DNA of 64,000 nt from an uncultured Pelagibacteraceae bacterium (GTDB lineage Bacteria > Pseudomonadota > Alphaproteobacteria > Pelagibacterales > Pelagibacteraceae): NCBI GenBank assembly GCA_902615715.1, contig CACMQA010000001.1:216088-280087 (forward strand), written 5' to 3'. Within the stretch, counting starts at the first letter, position 1. Each line of letters begins with the position of its first letter. This document shows positions 36,522-45,009 of this stretch, one piece after another. A program made the position numbers and the translations under genes. Under the pieces are notes generated by a model. That model was not told the DNA's origin. It saw only the letters and a list, made by a program, of their open reading frames with translations, and ran no database searches.

Positions 36522-36522
36522 C

Positions 36523-37482
36523 ATGAAATATAAAATTGCTGTAATAGAGGAAATTCATAAAGATGGTTTAGAGCTTTTGGAAAATCATCCTGATTATGAA
36601 TATGAATTAATAACAGATGTTTCTGAAACAAATTTAATAAATAAATTACCAGATTTTGACGCTTGCACTTTAAGAGTCTCTAACTTAGACGAAAAAATTC
36701 TTAAGCATTGTAGTAAGTTAAAAGCTATATCAAGACATGGAGTAGGTTTTGATAATGTTGATTTAAATTATATTAAAAAAAATAATATATCACTTCTTAT
36801 CACTGCCACTGCTAATGCAGTAGCCGTAGCAGAACATGTAATTTCAATGTTTTTATCATTATCTAAAAGTATTTCTAAATATGATGAAGAAGTTAGGAAG
36901 GGTAATTTTAAATTGAATGCTGATAAAATTCAAACATTTGAACTATTAAATAAGAATATTCTAATCGCAGGATTTGGAAGAATAGGAAAAAAATTAATAA
37001 GTAGATGTTTAGCCTTTGATACAAATGTTTATGTTTATGATCCATACGTCGATGAAAAAATTATTAAAAAATTTGGAGGAATTAAAGTCGATAAAATTGA
37101 AGATGGTTTAAAAAAAGCTGATTATGTTTCATTGCATATGCCTCTTACAAATGAGACCAAAAATTTAATTAACTATTCCGTATTAAAAACTATGAAAAAA
37201 AATTCAATAATAATTAATACGGCAAGGGGAGGAATCATTAATGAACTAGAATTAGAAAAAGCTTTAAATGAAGGATTGATTTTTGGGGCTGCCTTAGACG
37301 TTTTTTCTAAAGAACCAGTAGAAAAAGATAATCCTTTATTAAAAAATAAAAAAGTTATTTTAAGTCCGCACTCTGCTACTTTTACTGATGAATGTACATC
37401 AAGAATGGGTATAGAAACTACTAAAAATATTATTGATTTTTTTGAAAATAAAATAGATAAATCTATGTTAGTTAAATTATGA
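36523..37482 (+). CDS. D-isomer-specific 2-hydroxyacid dehydrogenase (SerA-like)
   Basis: 319 residues from ATG at 36523. An in-frame TTG at 36505 lies inside the tRNA fragment and is rejected. Nucleotide-binding motif IAGFGRIGKKLISR, substrate Arg in INTARGGIINE, Glu in FSKEPVE and the catalytic His in LSPHSATFTDEC are all present. It could be a 3-phosphoglycerate dehydrogenase or a glyoxylate/hydroxypyruvate reductase; the regulatory ACT domain of many SerA proteins is missing. There is no clear Shine-Dalgarno site; the leader is the A-tract of the tRNA copy. It overlaps the next gene by 4 nt. Confidence 0.88.
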   Translation: MKYKIAVIEEIHKDGLELLENHPDYEYELITDVSETNLINKLPDFDACTLRVSNLDEKILKHCSKLKAISRHGVGFDNVDLNYIKKNNISLLITATANAVAVAEHVISMFLSLSKSISKYDEEVRKGNFKLNADKIQTFELLNKNILIAGFGRIGKKLISRCLAFDTNVYVYDPYVDEKIIKKFGGIKVDKIEDGLKKADYVSLHMPLTNETKNLINYSVLKTMKKNSIIINTARGGIINELELEKALNEGLIFGAALDVFSKEPVEKDNPLLKNKKVILSPHSATFTDECTSRMGIETTKNIIDFFENKIDKSMLVKL

Positions 37483-37988
37483 TTGATTTTAGAAGAAAAC
37501 TAAAAAATTTTGGTCCTCTTGAGATTTTAGTTTTAAGTTCTATTACTTATGTAGTTATTATGTTAATTTGGACTGCTTCCACGCGAACTGCTGTTGTGCA
37601 AAAAGCTAATGATATAAAAGCCAACCATAAATTAGTTGTGGAGTTTATTAATAATCAAGTTAATGAATGCAGTTCAAATGAGGAAGGCACTACTTTATGG
37701 GGTGACAATTGTAATTCAGCCTGGATATCTTCAAAAATTGTAAACCATATTTTGAATAATATAAAACTTAACAATCCCTACAATATTAATAAGCCTTTAA
37801 TACAAACATCTCAAGATCCTAGAATTCAAGCAGAGGGGAAAGCTGGTCAATCCACAGATAAAGGAATTATCTTTGTCTCAGAAAGTAATTTTGAGTCAGA
37901 AGCTGGATCAGAGTGGGTGATAGGCACGTGTGTTAAGTCACCTTGTGTAGCGGCTGGAAATAATGAGCTTGTCTCTGCTTATCGCTAG
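37479..37988 (+). CDS. Membrane-anchored protein of unknown function
   Basis: 169 residues, not recognised. One membrane helix at about residues 15-33 is preceded by a basic segment (RRKLKNFG), so the bulk should face the periplasm. The soluble part has four cysteines (NECSSN, DNCNSA and the close pair TCVKSPC), suggesting disulfides. The layout, a short basic stretch, a helix, then a small cysteine-containing domain, resembles minor pilins, but no prepilin cleavage motif is convincing. It overlaps the hydroxyacid dehydrogenase start-to-stop by 4 nt and meets convergent iolE. Confidence 0.6.
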   Translation: MIDFRRKLKNFGPLEILVLSSITYVVIMLIWTASTRTAVVQKANDIKANHKLVVEFINNQVNECSSNEEGTTLWGDNCNSAWISSKIVNHILNNIKLNNPYNINKPLIQTSQDPRIQAEGKAGQSTDKGIIFVSESNFESEAGSEWVIGTCVKSPCVAAGNNELVSAYR

Positions 37989-38884
37989 CTAATTATATTA
38001 AACCCACACTCTTCAGCGGTTTTGCTTAAATAATTATAACCAATTTTAGCGTATTCGAATGGATTAGCTTTTGCAGGATCTTGTTCCGCCTCAACTACAA
38101 GCCAACCCTCATAATTTTTATTTTTTAAAACGGTTAAGAAAGGTTTGTAGTCAATGCATCCATCCCCAGGCACTGTAAAAGCTCCGTCAAGAAAAGCTTG
38201 TCGGAAAGTGCTATCATTTTTTAATGATTTTTCTAAAATATTTTTGCGAATATCTTTACAATGAACGTGGATTATTCTTTCCATAAAATCTTCGGTTAAT
38301 TTAATTGAGTTTCCACCAGCAAATAGCATGTGGCCAGTATCAATTAATAATTTTACACTATCACTTGTGCTCTCTATTAGTCTTCTTGTTTCATCTTCTG
38401 TCTCAATAACTGTACCCATATGATGATGATAAGCGAGAGGCATATTTTCATCTATCATCATTTTACTTATTTCATTTATTCTGGATATAAGCAATTTCCA
38501 CTCGTCCTCTGAAAGTTTAGGTTTTTTTGATAAAGGTGTTTTTGGATCACCTTGTACAGAATTTGTTACTTCTGCAAACACCATACATGGGGATTTACAA
38601 TCTTTAAATAATTCCATCTGCTCTCGCATTAATTTAAATTCTTCTTTCGGTGTATTCTTTAAAAGTGTTGCTCCGTACCATCCAGAACAAAGCTTTAAAT
38701 TTTCTTTTTCTAATTTTGGTATTAATTCTTTTGAGTTTTTAGGAAATTTACCACCTGACTCTATTCCGGTAAAACCAGCTTTGCTTGCTTCAGATAAACA
38801 TTGCTCTAATGTAGTTTCGCCTCCTAATTCTGGCATATCATCATTACTCCATGCTATTGGGGCTATACCTAATTTTATAGACAT
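37985..38884 (-). CDS. iolE: Inosose (2-keto-myo-inositol) dehydratase
   Basis: 299 residues of the IolE type within the xylose-isomerase-like TIM barrel family. It dehydrates 2-keto-myo-inositol to a diketone, the second step of inositol breakdown. The opening LGIAPIAWSNDDMPELGGETTLEQCLSEASKAGFTGIE (38765-38878) is strongly IolE-like. AYHHHMGTVIE, LLIDTGHMLFAGG and VHCKDIR supply the metal-binding His, Asp and Glu pattern. It is divergent from an IolG-like gene, and the 54-nt spacer probably contains both promoters. Confidence 0.9.
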   Translation of the reverse strand: MSIKLGIAPIAWSNDDMPELGGETTLEQCLSEASKAGFTGIESGGKFPKNSKELIPKLEKENLKLCSGWYGATLLKNTPKEEFKLMREQMELFKDCKSPCMVFAEVTNSVQGDPKTPLSKKPKLSEDEWKLLISRINEISKMMIDENMPLAYHHHMGTVIETEDETRRLIESTSDSVKLLIDTGHMLFAGGNSIKLTEDFMERIIHVHCKDIRKNILEKSLKNDSTFRQAFLDGAFTVPGDGCIDYKPFLTVLKNKNYEGWLVVEAEQDPAKANPFEYAKIGYNYLSKTAEECGFNIIS

Positions 38885-38938
38885 AATTTCAATAAAGTAT
38901 TAAATTTATATTACAAATATCAAATTAATACAAAAAAT

Positions 38939-39931
38939 ATGATCAATGTAGCTTTATTCGGATTTGGACGCATAGGTCAAATGCATGCTGAAAATCTTAC
39001 TAAAAATAAAGAGATAAAATTACTATATGTTTATGATAAAATTGATCAATTAAGTAGCAAAGCAAAAAAGCTTTATGGATGCAAAATTCAAAAAAATTAT
39101 AATAAAATTTTTAATGATAAAAAAGTTGATATAGTTTTTATCTCTAGTCCTACAAATACTCACATTAAATTTATCGAAGAGGGGATGAAAAGAAAAAAAA
39201 CAATTTTTTGTGAAAAACCTTTAGATCTTAATATAAGTAAAATTATTAAAACTTTAAGAAAAGTAAAAAAAATCAAACCTAAAATTCAATTAGGATTTAA
39301 TAGAAGATATGATCCTGGACATTTTTCATTAAAAAAAGATTTAGATAGAAATAAAATAGGAAAATTAGAAAAAATTATTATTACAAGTAGAGATCCTTCA
39401 CCACCAGCAATTTCTTATTTAAAGTCATCTGGTGGAATTTTAAGAGATATGATGATTCACGACTTTGATTTGTGTAGATTATATTTAGGCAATGATGAAG
39501 TTAAAGAGATTCATGCATTTACCTCATCATTTACGCCTTTTTATAGGAAAATTAAAGATCATGAATTAGCAGTAGTTACCATGAAGTCTAAAAAAGGTGT
39601 AATGTGTGTTATAACTAATTCAAGACATTGTTCCTTTGGCTATGATCAGAGAGTTGAATTATTTGGCAAAAAAGGAATGCTGATTTCTGGGAATAAGAAA
39701 GAAAACTCAACAGAATTATTTAATTCTAATCAAACTAACTCTCAAAAACCTTTCTTAAATTTTTTTATTGAGCGTTATAATGATGCATACAGTATTCAGC
39801 TTAAAGAATTAATCTCTCTTCATAAAAATAAAATTAAATCTAGATCAACATTTGAAGATGGATACGTCGCTTTAAAATTAGCTAATGCGGCTTATAAATC
39901 TTTAAAACTTAAAAAGACAATAAAACTTTAA
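38939..39931 (+). CDS. iolG: Inositol 2-dehydrogenase-like oxidoreductase (IolG type)
   Basis: 330 residues of the Gfo/Idh/MocA family. GFGRIGQMHAENL is the NAD-binding loop, FCEKPLD carries the conserved Lys, and GGILRDMMIHDFDLCRLYLG holds the catalytic Asp-x-x-x-His pattern of inositol dehydrogenases. It would oxidise myo-inositol to 2-keto-myo-inositol, feeding divergent IolE. The family is broad, so a different polyol is possible, but location beside iolE and iolD makes inositol likely. Confidence 0.85.
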   Translation: MINVALFGFGRIGQMHAENLTKNKEIKLLYVYDKIDQLSSKAKKLYGCKIQKNYNKIFNDKKVDIVFISSPTNTHIKFIEEGMKRKKTIFCEKPLDLNISKIIKTLRKVKKIKPKIQLGFNRRYDPGHFSLKKDLDRNKIGKLEKIIITSRDPSPPAISYLKSSGGILRDMMIHDFDLCRLYLGNDEVKEIHAFTSSFTPFYRKIKDHELAVVTMKSKKGVMCVITNSRHCSFGYDQRVELFGKKGMLISGNKKENSTELFNSNQTNSQKPFLNFFIERYNDAYSIQLKELISLHKNKIKSRSTFEDGYVALKLANAAYKSLKLKKTIKL

Positions 39932-39997
39932 GTTAAATAAAGAGTTTTTAGATATACTCTAGGTTGAATCAATTATAATTTTTTTTGATATTATGAC

Positions 39998-40003
39998 TAT
40001 AAT
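39998..40003 (+). promoter_or_regulatory. Probable -10 element for the sugar-binding protein gene
   Basis: A perfect TATAAT hexamer lies 44 nt before the binding-protein ATG, preceded by TGAC, close to an extended -10. No convincing TTGACA is found 16-18 nt upstream. A strong ribosome-binding site GAGGGA (40038-40043) lies 4 nt before the ATG at 40048, unusual for this window and consistent with high expression of the binding protein. Confidence 0.4.
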
Positions 40004-40047
40004 TTGTTTTAATGCCCACTAATTAATTAACAAAAAAGAGGGAAATA

Positions 40048-40971
40048 ATGAAAAAAGTATACTTAACAATTGTTGCTCTTTTAACATGGGCGATGACATC
40101 TGTTGCTGCATTAGCTGTAGATATTATCGTAGTGTCACACGGGCAAGCGAATGACCCTTTCTGGTCAGTTGCAAAAAATGGTGTAGATAAAGCTTGTAAA
40201 GATATGAAAGTATCTTGCAAATATACTGCTCCAGCAACATTCGACATGGTTGAAATGGCTAAACTAATAGATAACGCTGTTTCTCAAAAACCAAAAGGTA
40301 TCGTGATTACTTTACCAGATGCTGCCGCTTTAGGTAAATCTGTTAAAGCAGCAATATCTGCTGGTATCCCAGTAATTTCTATGAACTCTGGTTCAGATGA
40401 CTACATGAAACTAGGAATTAGTGCTCACGTAGGTCAAACTGAATTTGAAGCAGGAGTAGGTGGCGGACAAAAAATGAAAGCTGCTGGTGGAAAAAAAGCA
40501 TTATGTGTTAACCACGAAGTTGGTAACGTTGCTTTAGATAGAAGATGTGCTGGTTTCAAAAAAGGTTTTGGAGGTTCTGTAGAAATTTTAGGAACATCTA
40601 ATGACCCAACTGAAATTCAAAAAGCTGTAGCTGCTAAATTAGGTGGTGGATATGACACTATTCTTACTTTAGGAGCTGGTCTAGCAGGTGAGGCTGCTCT
40701 TAAAGCACTAGAGTCAGCTGGTAAAGTTGGAAGTGTTAAACTTGGAACATTTGATATGTCTCCAGGAATGCTTAAAGCTGCTGCTGCTGGAAAAGTTGAG
40801 TTCTTAATCGACCAACAACAGTACTTACAAGGTTACTTACCTATAGCTATCTTTTCTCAATATATGAGATACGGAACTATGCCAGCTGGTGTAGTTATGA
40901 CAGGACCTGGCTTTGTTACACCTAAAAATGCTAAGAGTGTAATTAAATGGGCTGCTCAGGGTTATAGATAA
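40048..40971 (+). CDS. Periplasmic sugar/polyol-binding protein (RbsB/FrcB family)
   Basis: 307 residues. The signal peptide ends near AALA before VDIIVVSHG. The mature protein is a Peripla_BP_4-type sugar binder: IVVSHGQANDPFWSVAKNGVDKA, then KPKGIVITLPDAAALGKSV and AGIPVISMNSGSDD. It should bind a hexose or inositol and hand it to the permease encoded next. The gene order, binding protein-permease-single-domain ATPase-ROK kinase, matches rhizobial frcBCAK, whose substrates are fructose, ribose and mannose. Placement in the iol block argues for inositol. It is followed by a strong terminator and is less AT-rich than its neighbours, as expected for an abundant protein. Confidence 0.88.
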   Translation: MKKVYLTIVALLTWAMTSVAALAVDIIVVSHGQANDPFWSVAKNGVDKACKDMKVSCKYTAPATFDMVEMAKLIDNAVSQKPKGIVITLPDAAALGKSVKAAISAGIPVISMNSGSDDYMKLGISAHVGQTEFEAGVGGGQKMKAAGGKKALCVNHEVGNVALDRRCAGFKKGFGGSVEILGTSNDPTEIQKAVAAKLGGGYDTILTLGAGLAGEAALKALESAGKVGSVKLGTFDMSPGMLKAAAAGKVEFLIDQQQYLQGYLPIAIFSQYMRYGTMPAGVVMTGPGFVTPKNAKSVIKWAAQGYR

Positions 40972-40984
40972 AAAACATATCAAT

Positions 40985-41020
40985 AAGGCCTAGTGAATTT
41001 TCACTAGGCCTTTTTTTTTA
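40985..41020 (+). terminator. Strong intrinsic terminator between binding protein and permease
   Basis: A perfect 13-bp inverted repeat, AAGGCCTAGTGAA at 40985-40997 and its complement at 41000-41012, merges into a run of nine T. The most GC-rich part, GGCC, is at the base. It lies 14 nt after the binding-protein stop and 18 nt before the permease ATG. Partial read-through would give much more binding protein than permease. Confidence 0.9.
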
Positions 41021-41030
41021 AGTTTTTATT

Positions 41031-42158
41031 ATGTCTACAAAGTCAAAAAGTATAAAAAGTAAAACTGATTTTAATCAGGACGAAAGACTTAAAAAAATTT
41101 CAAATTTAAAAATTTTATTAAATAGACCTGAATTAGGAGCTCTTGGCGGGGCCATTTTAGTTTTTATTTTTTTTGGTATTGTTGCTGGTGATACCGGTAT
41201 GTTCAGTGCTTACGGAATTTTAAATTTTTTAGACGTATCAGCTAATCTTGGTATTATAGCTATAGCTGCAGCAATGTTGATGATTGGTGGGGAATTTGAT
41301 TTATCAATAGGTTCAATGATTGGTTTTGCAGGAATTTGCATAGCTATCCCGGCTATCTACTGGGGTTGGCCCTTATGGATGAGTATTGTATTTGCTTTTT
41401 CAATGGCAGTACTAGTCGGTTATTTTAATGGAATACTTGTAGTCAAAACTGGTTTACCATCTTTTATAGTTACACTTGCAATGTTGTTTATTTTAAGAGG
41501 AGCAACATTAGCTTTAACAAGGTTAATCACAGGACGTACACAAGTGCCGGGCTTAAGAGTATTGATTGAAAATGATCCGATAGCTTGGATATTTGCGACA
41601 GATTCATTTAAATGGGTCTTTACATGGTTAGGTTCGATGAATTTAATAGCATTAAGAACTGATGGTACTCCGTTAGCTACAGGTATTCCGCCTTCAGTAA
41701 TTTGGTTTATTGCTCTAGCTATCTTAACTACTTGGATATTAATGAAGACTAGATACGGGAATTGGATATTTGCATCTGGTGGAGATAAAAATGGAGCAAA
41801 TAATGTAGGTGTTCCTGTGGGTAGAGTAAAAATAAGTTTATTTATAGGTACTGCAGTTGCAGCTACAATTTTTGCTACTATACAAGTTTTAGATGCCGGA
41901 TCAGCAGATACAATGCGAGGTACTTTAAAAGAATTAGAAGCTATTGCTGCTGCAGTAGTAGGTGGATGTTTACTTACCGGAGGATATGGATCAGCAATTG
42001 GTGCGGCGTTTGGTGCAATTATTTTTGGAACTGTATCTATGGGAATTTTTTATACAGATGTAGACACAGATTGGTTTAAAGTTTTTTTAGGAGCAATGAT
42101 GCTTATTGCAGTAATATTTAATAATTATATAAGAAGAAAAGTAACAGAGAGCAAATAA
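41031..42158 (+). CDS. Sugar ABC transporter permease (RbsC/FrcC family)
   Basis: 375 residues with about ten membrane segments. [36 protein letters not shown] near residue 70 and [18 protein letters not shown] are typical of ribose-type permeases, and [31 protein letters not shown] is the conserved C-terminal signature. A charged N-terminal tail of about 30 residues is cytoplasmic. It starts 18 nt beyond the terminator and overlaps the ATPase gene by one base. Confidence 0.9.
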   Translation: MSTKSKSIKSKTDFNQDERLKKISNLKILLNRPELGALGGAILVFIFFGIVAGDTGMFSAYGILNFLDVSANLGIIAIAAAMLMIGGEFDLSIGSMIGFAGICIAIPAIYWGWPLWMSIVFAFSMAVLVGYFNGILVVKTGLPSFIVTLAMLFILRGATLALTRLITGRTQVPGLRVLIENDPIAWIFATDSFKWVFTWLGSMNLIALRTDGTPLATGIPPSVIWFIALAILTTWILMKTRYGNWIFASGGDKNGANNVGVPVGRVKISLFIGTAVAATIFATIQVLDAGSADTMRGTLKELEAIAAAVVGGCLLTGGYGSAIGAAFGAIIFGTVSMGIFYTDVDTDWFKVFLGAMMLIAVIFNNYIRRKVTESK

Positions 42159-42949
42159 TGTCAAACTATTTAGTTCAATTTAATAATATAAGTAAATTTT
42201 TTGGAAAAGTGATCGCACTTAAAAACGTAACTATGAAACTTCGTAAAGGTGAGATCATGTGTTTATTGGGTGATAATGGAGCAGGAAAGTCAACTTTAAT
42301 TAAGACACTTGCTGGAGTTCATAGACCTGATGAAGGAGAAATTATTTTTGAAGGTGAAAAAATTATTTTTGATAGTCCAAAAGACGCTTTAGATATAGGT
42401 ATTGCTACAGTATATCAAGATTTAGCCTTGGTACCGTTAATGAGTGTTACAAGAAATTTTTTTATGGGTAGAGAACCTTTAAAGGGGCCTCCATTTTTAA
42501 AAACTTTTGATATAGAGAAGGCAAATAAAATTGCTGCAGAAAGAATGGGACAAATAGGTATTGATGTAAGAGATCCATCACAAGCAGTAGGAACTATGTC
42601 AGGTGGTGAAAGACAGTGTCTTGCAATAAGTAGAGCTATCTACTTTGGTGCAAAAGTTTTAGTTCTTGATGAACCGACTTCTGCTTTAGGAGTTCATCAA
42701 GCATCTGTGGTTTTAAAATATATAGTTAAAGCTGCCTCGCAGGGTTTAGCAGTAATTTTAATAACACATAATGTTCATCACGCATATCCAGTCGGAAACA
42801 GCTTTACAGTACTCAATAGAGGTAGAAGTTTAGGAACATATGAAAAAAAAGATATTTCTAGAGAAAAACTTTTAAGCATGATGGCAGGTGGAGAAGAGCT
42901 TGATAAGTTAGAAGTCGAACTTAAAGAAATGAATAGAATTTCTTCATAG
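42158..42949 (+). CDS. Sugar ABC transporter ATP-binding protein (FrcA-like, single domain)
   Basis: 263 residues. Walker A is [12 protein letters not shown], the signature is [15 protein letters not shown], and Walker B is [11 protein letters not shown] followed by the switch His in LITHNVHHA. It has one nucleotide-binding domain, like FrcA, and unlike the double-domain RbsA or inositol IatA type, so it presumably works as a homodimer. It overlaps the permease by one base and lies two bases before the ROK gene. Confidence 0.92.
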   Translation: MSNYLVQFNNISKFFGKVIALKNVTMKLRKGEIMCLLGDNGAGKSTLIKTLAGVHRPDEGEIIFEGEKIIFDSPKDALDIGIATVYQDLALVPLMSVTRNFFMGREPLKGPPFLKTFDIEKANKIAAERMGQIGIDVRDPSQAVGTMSGGERQCLAISRAIYFGAKVLVLDEPTSALGVHQASVVLKYIVKAASQGLAVILITHNVHHAYPVGNSFTVLNRGRSLGTYEKKDISREKLLSMMAGGEELDKLEVELKEMNRISS

Positions 42950-42951
42950 AA

Positions 42952-43854
42952 ATGCAAATTGGTATAGATTTAGGCGCTACAAAAATTGAATACGTTTTAT
43001 TAGATAATAATAATAAAGAATTATTACGAAATAGAATTGAAACACCAAAAAACTATAGTGAAACAATAACTTCTATAATCTCAATTATTAAAGATATCGA
43101 AAATAAAAATAAAAATAATTTAAATATAGGGATTTGTCACCCGGGTGCGACCGATAAAACAACAGGTTTTATTAAAAATGCTCACAATTCACTCTGGTTA
43201 AATGATAAAAATTTAATCAAAGATTTAAAGAAAAAAATTAACAATAATATTTACTTAGAAAATGATGCAAATTGTTTTTGTTTATCCGAGGCATTTGATG
43301 GTTCTGCCAGCCATTATGAAACTGTTTTTGGTATAATTCTTGGTTCTGGCTGTGGTGGGGGGCTAGTAATAAACAAAAAAATAATTTCTGGCTCAAATGG
43401 TTTAGGGGGTGAATGGAGTTTAAATCAAATGCCTGATATGAAAGTTCAAAATTTAAAATCAGAAGAAAAAATAGATTTCTCTAATAGAATAGAAGGTTTT
43501 CTTTCTGGTAAGTCTATAGAAAAAAATTTCTATTTAAATTTCAAAAAAAAAATGACCGCTAAAGAAATTTTTTTTAATTACAAAAAAAATGAAAAAGATG
43601 CTTGCAAATTTATTAATGATTATAAAATAAAATTAGCTAGAGCCTTGGTTGTTATAATAACTACTATTGATCCAGATGCGATTGTTTTCGGCGGGGGAGT
43701 TTCAAATGAAATTGATTTTTTAGACGAAATCAAACAAATTACATCAAAATTTATTAATGAACCAAATTTAAAAACAATTTTTCTAAAACCATTGTACGGT
43801 GATGCAAGTGGAGTTCGAGGTGCAGCACTATTGGGAAGAGAAAACTTTATTTAA
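42952..43854 (+). CDS. ROK-family sugar kinase
   Basis: 300 residues. The ATP-binding start IGIDLGATKIEYVLLD, the ENDANCFCLSEAFDGSA segment and GIILGSGCGGGLVIN are ROK hallmarks; the zinc-binding cysteine cluster is not intact. In frcBCAK operons the fourth gene is a ROK kinase phosphorylating the imported sugar, so fructokinase is one candidate. In the present inositol setting it might instead phosphorylate a downstream acid in place of IolC, though IolC is of a different family. It overlaps the convergent dehydrogenase by 8 nt. Confidence 0.85.
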   Translation: MQIGIDLGATKIEYVLLDNNNKELLRNRIETPKNYSETITSIISIIKDIENKNKNNLNIGICHPGATDKTTGFIKNAHNSLWLNDKNLIKDLKKKINNNIYLENDANCFCLSEAFDGSASHYETVFGIILGSGCGGGLVINKKIISGSNGLGGEWSLNQMPDMKVQNLKSEEKIDFSNRIEGFLSGKSIEKNFYLNFKKKMTAKEIFFNYKKNEKDACKFINDYKIKLARALVVIITTIDPDAIVFGGGVSNEIDFLDEIKQITSKFINEPNLKTIFLKPLYGDASGVRGAALLGRENFI

Positions 43855-45004
43855 TTATATTCTTAATTTCTTTTTTAGAGAAAATTGTGGGTCGTTCACA
43901 TAATTGATTAATTTTAACTTTTTTACCCTTTTTTGCTGATTTATGTATTGCATCAATTATATTCAATACATGTAAAGATAAATTTCCATTACATTTATGT
44001 AATTTCTTCTTTTGAATAGAGCTTATCATTTCTGACAAACCCACTCCTCTATAATTTGCATTAGTAGGTGACTCGTTAGCTCTTGAACTCTGTGATCGAA
44101 TATTGATTTTTCCAAGAATCATTTTATTTGTCTTAAAATTTTTCCACGAACTTCCTAATTTTTTACTAATTAAAACTGATCCACCAAACATATTTGGGTC
44201 AGGAACAATCATTGATCCCTCATTACCATATAATTCAATATGATTTCTTAAATGTGAAATTACATCAAAAGAGAGTGTCAGTCTGATTATAGTTCCGTTT
44301 AAAAATTTAATTGTTGAAAAATAAGTTGTTGGACATTCTACTTTAAATTTTTTGCCCTTTTTAGGGCCAATGCCAATAACTCTTTCTGATTTACCTTTTT
44401 CAGATTGACTATAAACTTCTTTTGCAGGGCCCAATAAATTTACTAAAGCAGTTAAATAATATGGTCCCATATCTATTACAGGTCCACCACCTTTTTTTGC
44501 AAACCATGGTTCTGGATTTGGATGATAAGATTGGACACCTGGGTATGCGAAGATTGCATTTCCAAATTTAACCTTACCAATAATTTTTTTATCTAGTAGC
44601 TCTCTTGATTTTTGAATACCACCGCCCAAAAATGTATCTGGTGCATTTCCAACGTACAATTTCTTTTTTTTTGCTAATTTAATTAATCTTATTCCATCAG
44701 ATAAATTTATAGCTAGAGGTTTTTCTGAATAAATATGTTTACCATGTTTTAGAGCAAGTTTTGCAACAGAATAATGAGCCGAAGGAATTGTTAAATTTAG
44801 AATTACTTTTATGTTTTTATCATTTAATAATTCTTTTATTGAAACAGCTTTAATTCCATTCGCTTTAGCACATTTAATTGCAGCTTTGTTATTGATATCA
44901 GCACATTTTATTATTTTAAAATTATTAAAATACTTATGTGCTCTAAAGTACGTCTCGGATATATGACCGCAACCTATCAGGCCTACGTTAAAAATTTTCT
45001 TCAT
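43847..45004 (-). CDS. Gfo/Idh/MocA-family oxidoreductase (second inositol-dehydrogenase-like)
   Basis: 385 residues. GLIGCGHISETYFRAHKYF is the NAD-binding loop, YSEKPLAIN has the conserved Lys, and GGPVIDMGPYYLTALVNLLGPA corresponds to the catalytic region, although the usual His is replaced by Tyr in the DMGPYY segment. It lies 5 nt downstream of iolD on the same strand, so it likely belongs to the iol operon and could oxidise scyllo-inositol or another isomer. It is clearly different from the 330-residue IolG-like protein. The exact substrate is unknown. Confidence 0.8.
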   Translation of the reverse strand: MKKIFNVGLIGCGHISETYFRAHKYFNNFKIIKCADINNKAAIKCAKANGIKAVSIKELLNDKNIKVILNLTIPSAHYSVAKLALKHGKHIYSEKPLAINLSDGIRLIKLAKKKKLYVGNAPDTFLGGGIQKSRELLDKKIIGKVKFGNAIFAYPGVQSYHPNPEPWFAKKGGGPVIDMGPYYLTALVNLLGPAKEVYSQSEKGKSERVIGIGPKKGKKFKVECPTTYFSTIKFLNGTIIRLTLSFDVISHLRNHIELYGNEGSMIVPDPNMFGGSVLISKKLGSSWKNFKTNKMILGKINIRSQSSRANESPTNANYRGVGLSEMISSIQKKKLHKCNGNLSLHVLNIIDAIHKSAKKGKKVKINQLCERPTIFSKKEIKNIIK

Positions 45005-45009
45005 TTATT

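Noticed and set aside
36505..36522. Earlier TTG start for the hydroxyacid dehydrogenase
   Set aside because: It would translate the copied tRNA acceptor strand (MGPPKN), which is integration-scar sequence; ATG 36523 gives the standard N-terminus.
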